This document shows, piece by piece, positions 45,608-54,483 of a DNA stretch of 64,000 nt. The stretch is taken from positions 34,220 to 98,219 of the forward strand of contig RFFU01000032.1 in assembly GCA_003697085.1 (NCBI GenBank), read 5' to 3'. How positions within the stretch are numbered: position 1 is the first letter of the stretch; every line of letters begins with the position of its first letter. The notes under the pieces are model-generated. The model did not search any database and was not told the origin of the DNA. It saw only the letters and a program-made list of their open reading frames with translations. The stretch is from Candidatus Hydrogenedentota bacterium. GTDB taxonomy: Bacteria > UBA8481 > J006. The position numbers and the translations under genes were made by a program.

Positions 45608-47214
45608 GGATTCTCGATTGGGTCATCGTGGTTGGATACGCCCTGTTGGTGATCGGAATGGGGGTCGTGAGTTCGCGCCGAGACACAGCGGACGAGTATT
45701 TCCGCGGAGCGAAGAAACTTCCGTGGTGGGCTCTGGGGCTCTCGATTATTGCCACGGCCTTCTCGGCGGGAACTCTTCTCGGCGCGCCCGGTGAAGGTTT
45801 CCGACACGGCTTCCTTTGGCTCCAACTGCAACTCGGCGATCTTCTCGGCTACGGTCTCGTTTGTCTTCTCTTTCTGCCGGTCTTTCTCAGATTGGACATC
45901 ACGACGGCCTACGATTATCTCGAACTTCGTTTCGATAAAAAGGTGCGGCTCCTGGGGGCAACGGCTTTTCTGCTCTTCGTTCTCGTGAGACTCGGCGGTT
46001 TGCTGTACGGAGCCGCGATTGTCTTCGCGAAGGTGACCGGCTTCTCGGTGGAAACGGCGATCGTTCTGGTGGGGATCCTTTCGATCTTTTACACGGCCGC
46101 CGGAGGATTGGCTGCCGTCGTATGGACGGATGTGCTCCAATTCGCGATGGTTCTCTTCGGGGTCGGCCTTGCCGCGATACTGGCGGTCCACGGCGTCCCC
46201 GGGGGATGGTCTGAGGTGCTTGCGGCGGCGCGACGCGGAGGAAGACTCACCTTGATCGATCCCGTCTGGAATCCGTCGAATCTCCGAAGTCTTCCGACGG
46301 CGATCTTCGGATACGGCATCCTGGCCTTCGCCGTGGCGGGAACGAACCAACAGTCCGTCCAGCGTTACGTATCCTGCCGGGACGTGCGGTCGAGCATCAA
46401 GGCGGCGCTTCTGGGGTGGGGGGCCGGCGCCGCGGCCGTGGCGGCCACGCTGGGACTCGGTGTCGTTCTCTACGCCTACAGTCTCCATCATCCCGAGGTG
46501 ATTCCTCCGGGAACGAAACGGGACGAGATCTTTCCTCGCTTCATCGGCTCCGTTCTCCCGCCCGGAGCCGCCGGGATTCTGGTGGCCGCCGTCTTTGCCG
46601 CGGCGATGTCCTCGATCGATTCCGCACTCCATTCCCTGGCGACATCCTTCGTGGTCGATTTTCAGCGAACCTTCAAAGGCCGGGCCGGCAATTCCGACGG
46701 CGCCCGGAAAGAAACAGGAACGGCCCGCATCACAATACTCGTCGCGGGGGTCTTCGGAATCGGAGCCGCACTCTTTGCGGCCCGAAGCGGAGAAGCGCTT
46801 CTGCCGTACCTCGTGAAGTTTTCGGGTTATACTCTGGGGCCTCTTTTGGGATTGTTCCTTCTGGCCGCGCTCTGCGAGAGAACGAACGGCAACGGGGCCT
46901 TCTGGGGAACTCTTGTTGCCTTGGGAATCGTGATGCTTTGGGAATGGAAACGTGTCGCGATCCTGGGGGTCTTGGCCCGGGGGGCGCCGTCTCTTTCTCA
47001 AAGCCTTTCGGTTTCTTCCGGTAAGATTCCGGGATTCTGGTATCCGGCGATCACGGCGCCGCTGGCTCTCGTCTTCGGTTATCTTCTTTCCCTTCCCTTC
47101 CCCGCTCCGGACCGAGAAAGAATTCGGCGTTATTTGAGATTCGACCGGAGTTCCGCGGATTCCCGCAAAAAGGGATCGGCCACAGAGACAAAGAGATCAC
47201 AGAGGATGAAATGA
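45604..47214 (+). CDS. Sodium:solute symporter (SSS family)
   Basis: A 536-residue membrane protein with about 13 helices. SSS features: the TM1-2 segment ending SSRRDTADEYFRGAKKLPWWALGLSIIATAFSAGTLLG, YDYLELRFDKKVRLLG, TAAGGLAAVVWTDVLQ, and QSVQRYVSCRD. The TTG start overlaps the nagZ stop (TTGA) and has GGAGG 7 nt upstream. In this operon it probably imports an amino sugar or muropeptide-derived sugar, an alternative to AmpG; family members elsewhere carry sialic acid or sugars. The last dozen codons (TETKRSQRMK) lie inside a dispersed repeat that also supplies the stop codon. Confidence 0.92.
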   Translation: MRILDWVIVVGYALLVIGMGVVSSRRDTADEYFRGAKKLPWWALGLSIIATAFSAGTLLGAPGEGFRHGFLWLQLQLGDLLGYGLVCLLFLPVFLRLDITTAYDYLELRFDKKVRLLGATAFLLFVLVRLGGLLYGAAIVFAKVTGFSVETAIVLVGILSIFYTAAGGLAAVVWTDVLQFAMVLFGVGLAAILAVHGVPGGWSEVLAAARRGGRLTLIDPVWNPSNLRSLPTAIFGYGILAFAVAGTNQQSVQRYVSCRDVRSSIKAALLGWGAGAAAVAATLGLGVVLYAYSLHHPEVIPPGTKRDEIFPRFIGSVLPPGAAGILVAAVFAAAMSSIDSALHSLATSFVVDFQRTFKGRAGNSDGARKETGTARITILVAGVFGIGAALFAARSGEALLPYLVKFSGYTLGPLLGLFLLAALCERTNGNGAFWGTLVALGIVMLWEWKRVAILGVLARGAPSLSQSLSVSSGKIPGFWYPAITAPLALVFGYLLSLPFPAPDRERIRRYLRFDRSSADSRKKGSATETKRSQRMK

Positions 47215-47417
47215 AGAAATAATGAGCCCCGGAAAAACCGGAGGAGTTTACGCACACGCTTTTTTCTTTTCCTTTCTTCCGTACACGGAAAGACCTCTTT
47301 TCACGTTTTACGCTTTCAGAAAACGACGTTCGCCGGTTCCTCCTTTTTCTTTCCTTCTCTGTGACTTCTCCATGTCCTCCGTGTTCTCCGTGGCTTCCTC
47401 GTATGCGACTTGCAGGA
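47179..47417. repeat. About 240-bp intergenic repeat with inverted termini, copy 1
   Basis: Begins CCACAGAGACAAAGAGATCA and ends with the near-inverse CTCTGTGACTTCTCC...GTGTTCTCCGTGG. An internal block (TTCACGTTTTACG, then GAAAACGACGTTCGCCGG) is nearly identical to copy 2 at 49945-50180. It starts inside the symporter gene and provides its stop. MITE-like architecture, but no target duplication is obvious. Confidence 0.8.
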
Positions 47418-47737
47418 ATCCGGTCTTAGATCATATCAAAATAATCTTGTAACCGTTCACGGCTTTCGATCCGACAAGAGGGGGCAAAGAACAGGGATCA
47501 GGAAACGTGAATCAGGAATGGTGCGTCGGAACCGGAACGGTACGCGATGACGGCGTCACGAGGATACGGTAAAATGACGCGTCCTTGCAGCCGTATCGTC
47601 TGAGTATCCGGCGAGATGCGTTCCGCGAATCGGCATCCAACGGATCACGAACCGCTCGTTCTTCCGTTATCTGTCGATCCTGGTCCGCGTTGCGTCGCCG
47701 GAACCGTCACAAAACCGGTGAACGGTTACGAAAATTC

Positions 47738-47785
47738 TTTGCCTTTAAGCAAAAATGATATATAATAATTTTGCTCTTAAGCAAA
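47738..47785 (+). promoter_or_regulatory. Promoter flanked by two palindromic operators
   Basis: Two copies of TTTGCYYTTAAGCAAA at 47738-47753 and 47770-47785, 32 bp centre to centre, flank a perfect -10 TATAAT at 47761-47766 on the plus strand. The left copy overlaps the -35 position and the right copy the expected start. This is the classic layout of an autoregulated promoter. Downstream is only a 38-codon frame. Confidence 0.6.
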
Positions 47786-47791
47786 TCTGCT

Positions 47792-47908
47792 ATGACACTG
47801 TTTCTTCGTAACGCAAGGATGTCAGATAAAAAGGAATTGGCGTTCGTCTTTTCTGAGTTCCAGATTTGCGATTTGGGGACTCTCGGGCGACCGACGCCAA
47901 AGGCATAA
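47792..47908 (+). pseudogene. Short ORF after the operator pair, possibly a decayed gene
   Basis: A 38-residue frame (MTLFLRNARMSDKKELAF then VFSEFQICDLG) starting just after the second palindrome. The tail resembles the AT-rich EFRISDF-type repeat, suggesting repeat insertion truncated whatever the promoter once drove. Nothing is recognisable. The rest of 47418-48016 contains no supported gene. Confidence 0.3.
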
Positions 47909-48016
47909 GAGTTCCAATCATTCGGCCTCGGGCTTCGTGATAACGGCCTTCGGAGACGGGCCGAGGTTGTCGCAAACTTCCTCAAGAAATCTCCGAATCC
48001 TGCCGATTTAAAACCT

Positions 48017-48604
48017 ATGCAAACCTTGACAGGATTGGTCAGCCCGGCGGATATCCTCGGCGCCGTCAAGAAGGCGCAACGCAGCGAAAACCTCTCCGCG
48101 GAAGCGGAGCGGATCCGCAAGGGTTTTGGAGGGGCTGCCGACGAGAAGAGCCCGTTCGAGGAAATTCTGCTCGAAATGGACCCGGACCTCTTCCGTCCCG
48201 AAAAAGCGCTCTTTTCCGTAATGGACGCTGATCGCGAAGAGCAGGAGCGGCGGCGGCGGGACGAGGTTCCGGCCTTGACGAAGGCCTTCGATGCCGTGAT
48301 CGGATCGAGTGTCGCTGGAGCCCTGGGAGGCGTTCTTGGGCGGGATCCGCGGTACCCGCTCTTCCGAAACAAGGATCCCTTCCAGCCGGCGAACCTCTTC
48401 TCCTATCTCAACACAAGCCGCACCAAGACGTTGCTCGACTCGGTTCAAAAAGCCGTGGAAGAGAACGATTCGGATGAGGAAAAGAGGGAGATGGAAGCGG
48501 CCTTGAAGAAGGCGGAGGAGGCCGTTCCCAAGCGGCTCGATGCCTCCCCGGTTGAAGCGCTCTTCGATATTCTTCTTCCCGCGGAGAGCCTCTTCGACTT
48601 TTAA
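48017..48604 (+). CDS. Conserved-looking hypothetical protein
   Basis: A 195-residue hydrophilic protein that I do not recognise. It is mostly predicted helical, with charged Lys/Glu-rich stretches (AVEENDSDEEKREMEAALKKAEEAVPKRL) and a central small-residue segment (VIGSSVAGALGGVLGRDPRYP). No signal peptide, transmembrane helix or cysteine. Codon use matches neighbouring genes and the frame is clean, so it is probably real. A TTTAAA sits a few bases before the ATG with no Shine-Dalgarno, compatible with leaderless expression. It stands alone between repeats. Function unknown. Confidence 0.65.
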   Translation: MQTLTGLVSPADILGAVKKAQRSENLSAEAERIRKGFGGAADEKSPFEEILLEMDPDLFRPEKALFSVMDADREEQERRRRDEVPALTKAFDAVIGSSVAGALGGVLGRDPRYPLFRNKDPFQPANLFSYLNTSRTKTLLDSVQKAVEENDSDEEKREMEAALKKAEEAVPKRLDASPVEALFDILLPAESLFDF

Positions 48605-48700
48605 TCCTAAATCCGCTCGCATCGCGCAAGCGAGATTTGTCCTGAGTCACCGCTTGCTTGTCCGCGAGGATGAGCATCCGGACTCCAAGTTGGGAAAAAT

Positions 48701-48725
48701 GGAAGCGAAGGTTCTCCAACCTGCG
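48701..48725 (-). repeat. Inverted copy of the GGTTGGAGAACC hairpin repeat
   Basis: Reads GCAGGTTGGAGAACCTTCGC on the minus strand, matching 13954-13976 almost exactly. The surrounding gap 48605-48976 contains no gene that I can support. Confidence 0.75.
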
Positions 48726-48976
48726 AACAACGGCTCATCGACCCGCAACAAAGGAACGTCCGTGTTCCATCCTTTCCCGGCCTCTTGCCGGTCCTTGCGG
48801 GAGCACCCAACCGATCGCGCCGCCGGAACTTTACAAAAAGCAAACGCCGTTTTCTTATGGACGGACTCTGGTCTTGTCTTGCACAAAGTACCAACTAAAA
48901 GGCACCGACAGCGTCGACATGTGAAAAGCGAAAACTCTCTTTCTTCCAGCGTGCGTCCGGCGGAAACTCCCGGTAA

Positions 48977-48982
48977 CATAAT
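48977..48982 (+). promoter_or_regulatory. -10 box 6 nt before the ispE ATG
   Basis: CATAAT ends 6 nt before the ATG at 48989, and no Shine-Dalgarno is present. Same arrangement as rex and the B2-like gene, suggesting a leaderless transcript. Confidence 0.5.
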
Positions 48983-48988
48983 CTTATT

Positions 48989-49906
48989 ATGTTGGAAACC
49001 GCCGCCTATGCGAAATTGAATCTCTATCTCCAGGTCTCCGGACGCCGTTCCGACGGCTATCACGAGCTCGAAATGTTCAATCTCCGCCTGAACCTTTGTG
49101 ATGTCGTACGTTTGGAACCCGCGGAGGAGATCGGCTTGACCATTATTGATCAACGGCGAAGATCCGAAGCCGCCTTCTCCGATTCCGCCGCGATTCCCGA
49201 CGGAAAGATGAACCTCGCTTGGAAGGCCCAAACACTCTTCCGGAACACCTTTGATATCGCGGATTCCTACCAATGTACGATCACAAAACGGATTCCGATC
49301 GGAGCCGGTTTGGGCGGCGGATCGGCGGATGCCGCCGCGGTTCTGGAACTTCTGGGAAAACGTCACGGGATTGAAAGACGACACCTTCTTCAGCCGGCGC
49401 TTCGCCTGGGAGCGGATGTTCCTTATTGCCTCTTCTCTTCGCCCGCCGTCGTTTCGGGAATCGGCGAAATGATCGAACCGGTCTCCAGCACCAATTCCTT
49501 TTGGTTCGTCGTCTGCCATCCGGGTGCGTTCCTCTCGACCCCCGATGTTTTTTCGCGTTTCGATGCGACGAGAGGCCGGTGGGACCAAGACAGAATATCA
49601 TCCGCGAGCCTGGCCGAAGTGCGAACAGCGTTCGAGGAAGGAGACCCGCGACGCCTTGGGAAAAGCCTCTTCAACGCGTTGGAGCCGATCGCCGCCGAGA
49701 TTTGCCCGGAAATCGCTGTCTTACGACAAAAATTGAGGGACTGCGGCGCGCTCGGGGCCCAAATGACCGGCTCCGGCTCGGCGGTCTTCGGAATTTTCGA
49801 GGACAGGAGAACCGCTTTCCAGGCCGAAAAGGAGTTGGCCGGCGACACCGCCTCGGTCTTTGTCGCTCATTCCCTCGCGGGAACCTCAAAAGGAACGATC
49901 AAATGA
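48989..49906 (+). CDS. ispE: 4-diphosphocytidyl-2-C-methyl-D-erythritol kinase
   Basis: A 305-residue GHMP kinase of the non-mevalonate isoprenoid pathway. The substrate motif AYAKLNLYLQVSGRRSDGYHELE is near the N-terminus, the ATP motif IPIGAGLGGGSADAAAVL is central, and the C-terminal AQMTGSGSAVFGIF is the third GHMP motif. Located in the cytoplasm, phosphorylating CDP-ME at the 2-hydroxyl. Monocistronic: repeats on both sides. The immediate upstream -10 box and lack of a ribosome-binding site suggest leaderless translation. Confidence 0.97.
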   Translation: MLETAAYAKLNLYLQVSGRRSDGYHELEMFNLRLNLCDVVRLEPAEEIGLTIIDQRRRSEAAFSDSAAIPDGKMNLAWKAQTLFRNTFDIADSYQCTITKRIPIGAGLGGGSADAAAVLELLGKRHGIERRHLLQPALRLGADVPYCLFSSPAVVSGIGEMIEPVSSTNSFWFVVCHPGAFLSTPDVFSRFDATRGRWDQDRISSASLAEVRTAFEEGDPRRLGKSLFNALEPIAAEICPEIAVLRQKLRDCGALGAQMTGSGSAVFGIFEDRRTAFQAEKELAGDTASVFVAHSLAGTSKGTIK

Positions 49907-49944
49907 TAACCGGAGTTCTGCAGGTTTTCGAAAAAAGGGTTACA

Positions 49945-50180
49945 CCACAGAGACACAGAGAGCACAGAGGATGAAATGAAAAAAGGAAGAAACCCGAAAA
50001 AGCCCGTGAATTTTACACATTCTCTTTTTTCTTTTCGTTGCTTTCGCACAAGGAACGCCCTTTCATCACGTTTTACACCTTCGGAAAACGACGTTCGCCG
50101 GTCTTTTCTTTCCTTCCTTCTCTGTGACTTCTCCGTATCCTCTGTGCCCTCTGTGGTTTCCTCGTATGCAACGTTCAGGA
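49945..50180. repeat. About 235-bp intergenic repeat with inverted termini, copy 2
   Basis: Begins CCACAGAGACACAGAGAGCA and ends with CTCTGTGACTTCTCC...CTCTGTGCCCTCTGTGG, giving imperfect terminal inverted repeats. It shares GAAAACGACGTTCGCCGG and much of its interior with 47179-47417. Between ispE and the next gene (49907-50340), nothing else is recognisable. Confidence 0.8.
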
Positions 50181-50340
50181 GACCAGCGATAAAAGAGAGA
50201 AAACAGGACTTCCTCCGGCCTTCCCGGGGAATATCGGGGCGTCCCGAGAAAATCACGGGACAAAAAAGGGAAGATCATCAGGCAAAGGATCGCATCGGCG
50301 CCCACCTTCCGAATTCCCACAGTCGAGGTTCCAAGATACT

Positions 50341-51102
50341 TTGACGAGACACTTGAATCGGAAAACGGAAGCGAATCTCACAAAGGAAGAATACGAGCAT
50401 ATTCGGGATTATTATCTCGAACCAAAGAACGAGTGGGCACGCCAACGGATCGAGCGGGTAACACATGTCTTGAAGGCCGGAAAAGGGGAACACATCCTCG
50501 ATCTCGGCTGTGGTAACGGAACCTTCTCGTTTCATCTCCGAAGGGCGGGAGCCGTCACGGTCGGAGTGGACCGCGACGAGAACGTCCTTCTTAAGGGACG
50601 TGCGGCCTCGAACAAATACGCCGGCTTCGCCGCTCCGCGGGTCGCCGCCGATGCAACACGTCTGCCCTTCCGAGAAGCGGTCTTCGATGCTGTTGTCAAT
50701 GCCGATTTCATCGAGCACACGCCGGGAGAGGCGAAGCCGGCGATCTTTCAAGAAATGTACCGCGTCCTGAAACCCGGCGGTCGAGGAATCGTTTACACAC
50801 CCAATCTCAACCGCGTACGGTGGGAACTGATGGGAGAGAAGGTGAAACGTATCGCCGGTTTGCGCAAGGAACCCGTGCCGAAATGGTGGGACTATGTCGA
50901 TCCTGATCACTTCGGGCTCACCACTCCGGCCCGTACCCGCCGTGCGATGGAACGCGCCGGTTTTCGAACGAAGGTTTATTTCTTCGAATTTCATTTTCCG
51001 GGCCTTTCGCGCTTGCCCTTCCTCGACCGCCTGCTCGAACCCCTCTTCCGGGAAGAATTGGCGAACCGGTTTCTGATTCTGGGGGGCAAGCCGGCGGAAT
51101 GA
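50341..51102 (+). CDS. Class I SAM-dependent methyltransferase
   Basis: A 253-residue Methyltransf_11-type enzyme: motif I ILDLGCGNGTFSFHL, acidic VGVDRD, motif II FDAVVNADFIEH, and MYRVLKPGGRGIVYTPN. No transmembrane segment. The TTG at 50341 is the only good candidate start, because no ATG or GTG precedes motif I in suitable context. The next gene, a membrane glycosyltransferase, overlaps its stop (ATGA), suggesting it modifies a glycan or lipid carrier. Substrate unknown. Confidence 0.85.
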   Translation: MTRHLNRKTEANLTKEEYEHIRDYYLEPKNEWARQRIERVTHVLKAGKGEHILDLGCGNGTFSFHLRRAGAVTVGVDRDENVLLKGRAASNKYAGFAAPRVAADATRLPFREAVFDAVVNADFIEHTPGEAKPAIFQEMYRVLKPGGRGIVYTPNLNRVRWELMGEKVKRIAGLRKEPVPKWWDYVDPDHFGLTTPARTRRAMERAGFRTKVYFFEFHFPGLSRLPFLDRLLEPLFREELANRFLILGGKPAE

Positions 51103-52559
51103 TCACGGAGAAAAACTCTCCGAGGTCCCCCGCGCGCCCGCTCCTCTTTCTTGCCATCGTGATGGTCTATGCCTTCCTCGCTGGAAACCCGTACCTCGTC
51201 AGCGGTGACGACGGAACATACATCGCACTGGCGCGCTCGATTCGCGCGGGAGAATACCGCGCCATCAATCTTCCCACCGCGCCGGTGCAAACACAATATC
51301 CGCCGCTCTTTCCTCTTCTTCTCTCTCCCCTCGTCGGAAAGACTCCGGCGGACTTGGGACGTTTGCGTCTTTGGGTGGTCTTCCTCTCTTTGCTGGCCGT
51401 GGCGGTTGTCGCTCAAGCAGCCCGTCGGCGGGACCCGGAATTGGGGAATCTGGCCGTGATTCCGTTTCTCCTCTCACCACTCTTCGGCTATTACTCAACC
51501 AGTATTCTGACGGAGCCGGTCTTCCTCGTCCTCGTTTACGCCGCGATCGTCTGGGCCGATCGCGCGCTGGAGAATCTGGAAGGCGCACCGATCCCGTGGC
51601 GCCTCGTTCTCACTCTCTCGGCCGCGCTCTGGATGCGATCCTACGCGTGGGGCATCGTCTTGGGTGTTGTTGCATCCTTTTTCTGGCGACGGCGATTCCG
51701 CCAAGGCGGCCTCCTTCTGCTCCTCGTCCTGGCATCGATCACACCATGGCTCTTTTGGCAAAACGCCCACGGATCCTCGTACCTCAAGAACCATATTCTG
51801 TTGCGTGACATCTATGATCCCCATTCGCCGCGCATCACTCTCGGAGAATTGTTGGCGGAACGCGTTCCCGGCAATGCGCTCCGTTACGCGGGGCGCATCG
51901 TCGTGGATCTTCTTCTTCCACCGTTTTGGACCGCAGTTGCTCCCTGGACAAAGTTCTTCCCCCTGAAGATCGTGGCCAGCCTGACGTTGACCGCGGGAGT
52001 CGTCGTGGGTTTCCTGCGGCGGTGGCGACGACATGGACCGACAACCGAGGAGTGGGTCGTCCTCGGGGCCACGTCGATGCTTCTGCTCCACCCCGTTTTC
52101 GCGGATCGTTATCTCTATCCGATCCTGCCTTCTCTTATCGGATACGGGCTCCTGTCCTTCCCTTCGAGAAGACTCCGGCGAAACGTCGTCCTGATTCTTT
52201 CCGGAACAATGATCCTCGGATCCACCCTTTTTCTTTCCACGGGAACCACAGCGGCCGACGCCGCCTATTTCGAATGTGTCTCCTGGTTAGGCGAAACGGC
52301 TCCGGATACGGCAAGCATCCTTGCCCGCAAGCCGACCGCGGTCTGGTATTACACGGGCCACGCCGCCCAATCGTATCCTTATTCGGCGGATCCCGCCCTC
52401 TGGCCGCGAGCCGATTACGTCATTCGCGATACGTATGTCATCGGCCGAGACGGCCCACGCCTCTTCGTCGATCCGGTCGTCTCCGATACGACACGATGGC
52501 GTGAGGTGTATCGTTCGAAAATTCTTCCGGAAGTTCGCGTCTACCGGAGCCTGCAGTGA
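51099..52559 (+). CDS. Membrane glycosyltransferase, GT39/ArnT-like
   Basis: A 486-residue polytopic protein with about 10-11 helices. The first loop contains YLVSGDDGTYIALARSIRAGEY, the DD-type acidic catalytic/metal segment typical of PMT/ArnT-like GT-C enzymes, and the mid-protein pattern of hydrophobic helices with a C-terminal soluble tail is characteristic. Donor is probably a polyprenyl-phosphate sugar, acting on the periplasmic side. ATGA overlap with the methyltransferase. Acceptor not predictable. Confidence 0.82.
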   Translation: MITEKNSPRSPARPLLFLAIVMVYAFLAGNPYLVSGDDGTYIALARSIRAGEYRAINLPTAPVQTQYPPLFPLLLSPLVGKTPADLGRLRLWVVFLSLLAVAVVAQAARRRDPELGNLAVIPFLLSPLFGYYSTSILTEPVFLVLVYAAIVWADRALENLEGAPIPWRLVLTLSAALWMRSYAWGIVLGVVASFFWRRRFRQGGLLLLLVLASITPWLFWQNAHGSSYLKNHILLRDIYDPHSPRITLGELLAERVPGNALRYAGRIVVDLLLPPFWTAVAPWTKFFPLKIVASLTLTAGVVVGFLRRWRRHGPTTEEWVVLGATSMLLLHPVFADRYLYPILPSLIGYGLLSFPSRRLRRNVVLILSGTMILGSTLFLSTGTTAADAAYFECVSWLGETAPDTASILARKPTAVWYYTGHAAQSYPYSADPALWPRADYVIRDTYVIGRDGPRLFVDPVVSDTTRWREVYRSKILPEVRVYRSLQ

Positions 52560-52675
52560 ATTTACGATTCCGGAAACCTCCTACCAGATTCTAACGATCG
52601 CAGGAACAAAATGGGACACACGAGGAAGGAACCGAAACCACGGTTGAGGTGGAATTCAGAATTTCGGATTGGTTC

Positions 52676-53806
52676 TTACTTCCTTTCCGACAAGAGTTTC
52701 CGATAAACCTTTCGCATCCGTTCGGCGACGAATTCCCTGCGGAAGAGACGAAGCGCGCGTTCGCGTCCCTTCCGTCCCAATCTCTCCCGCTCCGCCCGAT
52801 CATTGGCCAGTCGAGCAATCTCCGCTCTCAGTGTTTCCGGATCGTTCGGCGGAACCAGGACCGCGGCATCATCCACCACCTCCGGTATCCCCCCGACCCG
52901 GGAGGCGACGATGGGAAGTCCCGAAGCCATGGCCTCGATCAACACGAACCCGAACTGTTCCGTCAAGCCGGGATATTCGATGCTTGGGAGGACGAAGAGA
53001 TCGATCGTTTTGTAGAAGAGATGGTTTTCTCGATAAGGCCGAGGCGGGAGGAACTGCGCTTGCGGAGCCGCACGCTTCAAATCCTGCTCCAAGGGGCCCG
53101 CTCCTTGAAAAACCAATTTCACCGGGAGAGACCGCGCGGCCTCGATGAGAACGGGCAAACCCTTTTCCGGTGTAAAACGGCCGCAGTATCCCACGCGCAG
53201 GAGCCCCGAGGTGGCCTTTCTTCCCGAGAGACTGAACCGCTCGCAATCGATCCCGTGCCCCAAAAGCGAAACGGCCGACTCATCGAAGCCGGCCTCCACA
53301 AGGCGGTCCGCTGCAAGGCGGGAGATGCAAAAGGCATGATCGACCTTCGAAAGAGTAAAGAGAATACGATCCCTTTCGCGCGGCGACCGACTCTCAAGAA
53401 GAGGAAGATTTTCCGAGGCGCTCAGGAGCAAGCGAAATCCGTAACGTTCCTTGAGGCGCGCCGCCTGATAAGAATGTTCGCTCGCCGCTTCACCGCCCTG
53501 GACGATTTCGGCTTTGCGCAACAACGGTTCCAGTCCCGGAATATGATAGCGCCGTTTGAGGACCCGGGAATAAAAGGCATTGAGAAGAGACCGTTCCCGG
53601 CCGCCGAGAGTCACCGTATCCGGCCATACACATTTTCGCACGGGATAGGAGATCCCTCCGAGTGCCGGCTCTCCGACGGTTATGACATCGAGGTCGAATT
53701 CCTCACCGAGAAGCATCACATATCCCATCTCGTAATCCGAAAGGGTTTGCCAGGGCCTCAGATACGCGACACGAGGGCGGACGTCGCGCTCCTCCCCCCC
53801 CCTCAC
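52676..53806 (-). CDS. GT4-family glycosyltransferase
   Basis: 376 residues from GTG at 53806 (GTGA overlap with the SRAP gene, GGAG 8 nt upstream). GT-B fold: the N-terminal acceptor domain ends near VDHAFCISRLAADRLVEAG; the C-terminal donor domain has VGYCGRFTPEKGLPVLIEA and EQFGFVLIEAMASGLPIVAS, the EX7E donor-binding motif. It transfers a sugar from a nucleotide sugar, probably in surface polysaccharide synthesis. It is convergent with the GT39/methyltransferase operon across a gap of about 115 bp. Last gene of the rel-rlmN-SRAP series. Confidence 0.9.
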   Translation of the reverse strand: MRGGEERDVRPRVAYLRPWQTLSDYEMGYVMLLGEEFDLDVITVGEPALGGISYPVRKCVWPDTVTLGGRERSLLNAFYSRVLKRRYHIPGLEPLLRKAEIVQGGEAASEHSYQAARLKERYGFRLLLSASENLPLLESRSPRERDRILFTLSKVDHAFCISRLAADRLVEAGFDESAVSLLGHGIDCERFSLSGRKATSGLLRVGYCGRFTPEKGLPVLIEAARSLPVKLVFQGAGPLEQDLKRAAPQAQFLPPRPYRENHLFYKTIDLFVLPSIEYPGLTEQFGFVLIEAMASGLPIVASRVGGIPEVVDDAAVLVPPNDPETLRAEIARLANDRAERERLGRKGRERALRLFRREFVAERMRKVYRKLLSERK

Positions 53807-54483
53807 CGTCCGCTCTCCACGGGAAGGATGCATTCCGGAATATCCTTCGAGGAGTTGTTGACGGCTCCGGAGACCGGAAAGGCCTCAAGAATTCCCTTCC
53901 GTAACGGATGGCAGAGGTCTTCCGCAATCGGCGGAGGAGTTTCCGGATCAAGCCATCTCTGATAGTACTTCGGCTCGATGATGACAGGCATACGAGGATG
54001 GATCGGCCTCACATCATCGTTCGCCGTGGTTGTGAGGATGACGAAGCGTGCTTCGGAATCGGTATCCGTTATGCCTTCCGCATTCTCTTTCCGAGCCACC
54101 GGTGCGAAAAGGCCCGCGAAGGAAAAGATATCCCGCGATCGGAGGCGAAAATACCAGGGTTGCTTCGGCCCTCGGGCTCCCGCCTTCCACTCAAAGAAAC
54201 CATCCGCGGGTATGAGACACCGGTGGTGAAAGAAGAGATCACGAAATGTGTTTTTTCGCGCCGCGGTTTCGGAACGGGCATTGATCAGCGGCTTCCCGGA
54301 CGGATTCCACGGCGGAGGAAGCCCCCAGACCGCCCTCACGATTCGCATTTCATAACCGGGAATGAAGAGAAGGCAGGTTCTTCCCGGAGCGATGTTGTAG
54401 GACGGCGACGGAAGCGGTTCGAGCGGGAATCCGAAATGCTCGGCAAGGCGTTGTGGCTGCGAGAGACTGAACCGCCCGCACAT
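53803..54483 (-). CDS. SOS response-associated peptidase (YedK/HMCES family)
   Basis: A 226-residue SRAP-domain protein that crosslinks to abasic sites in single-stranded DNA. ATG at 54483 puts the essential Cys at position 2 (MCGRFS), as required for thiazolidine formation after Met removal. Other catalytic residues fit: Asn68 in LINARSET, Glu98 in PADGFFEWK and His162 in IHPRMPVI. The start overlaps the rlmN stop by one base (TGATG); upstream in-frame codons within rlmN are rejected because they would bury Cys2. Linked to rel, rlmN and a glycosyltransferase, an unusual setting. Confidence 0.94.
   Translation of the reverse strand: MCGRFSLSQPQRLAEHFGFPLEPLPSPSYNIAPGRTCLLFIPGYEMRIVRAVWGLPPPWNPSGKPLINARSETAARKNTFRDLFFHHRCLIPADGFFEWKAGARGPKQPWYFRLRSRDIFSFAGLFAPVARKENAEGITDTDSEARFVILTTTANDDVRPIHPRMPVIIEPKYYQRWLDPETPPPIAEDLCHPLRKGILEAFPVSGAVNNSSKDIPECILPVESGR

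Noticed and set aside
47707..48372. 221-residue minus-strand ORF
   Set aside because: Antisense shadow of the better-supported plus-strand gene at 48017, and it runs through the AT-rich operator region.
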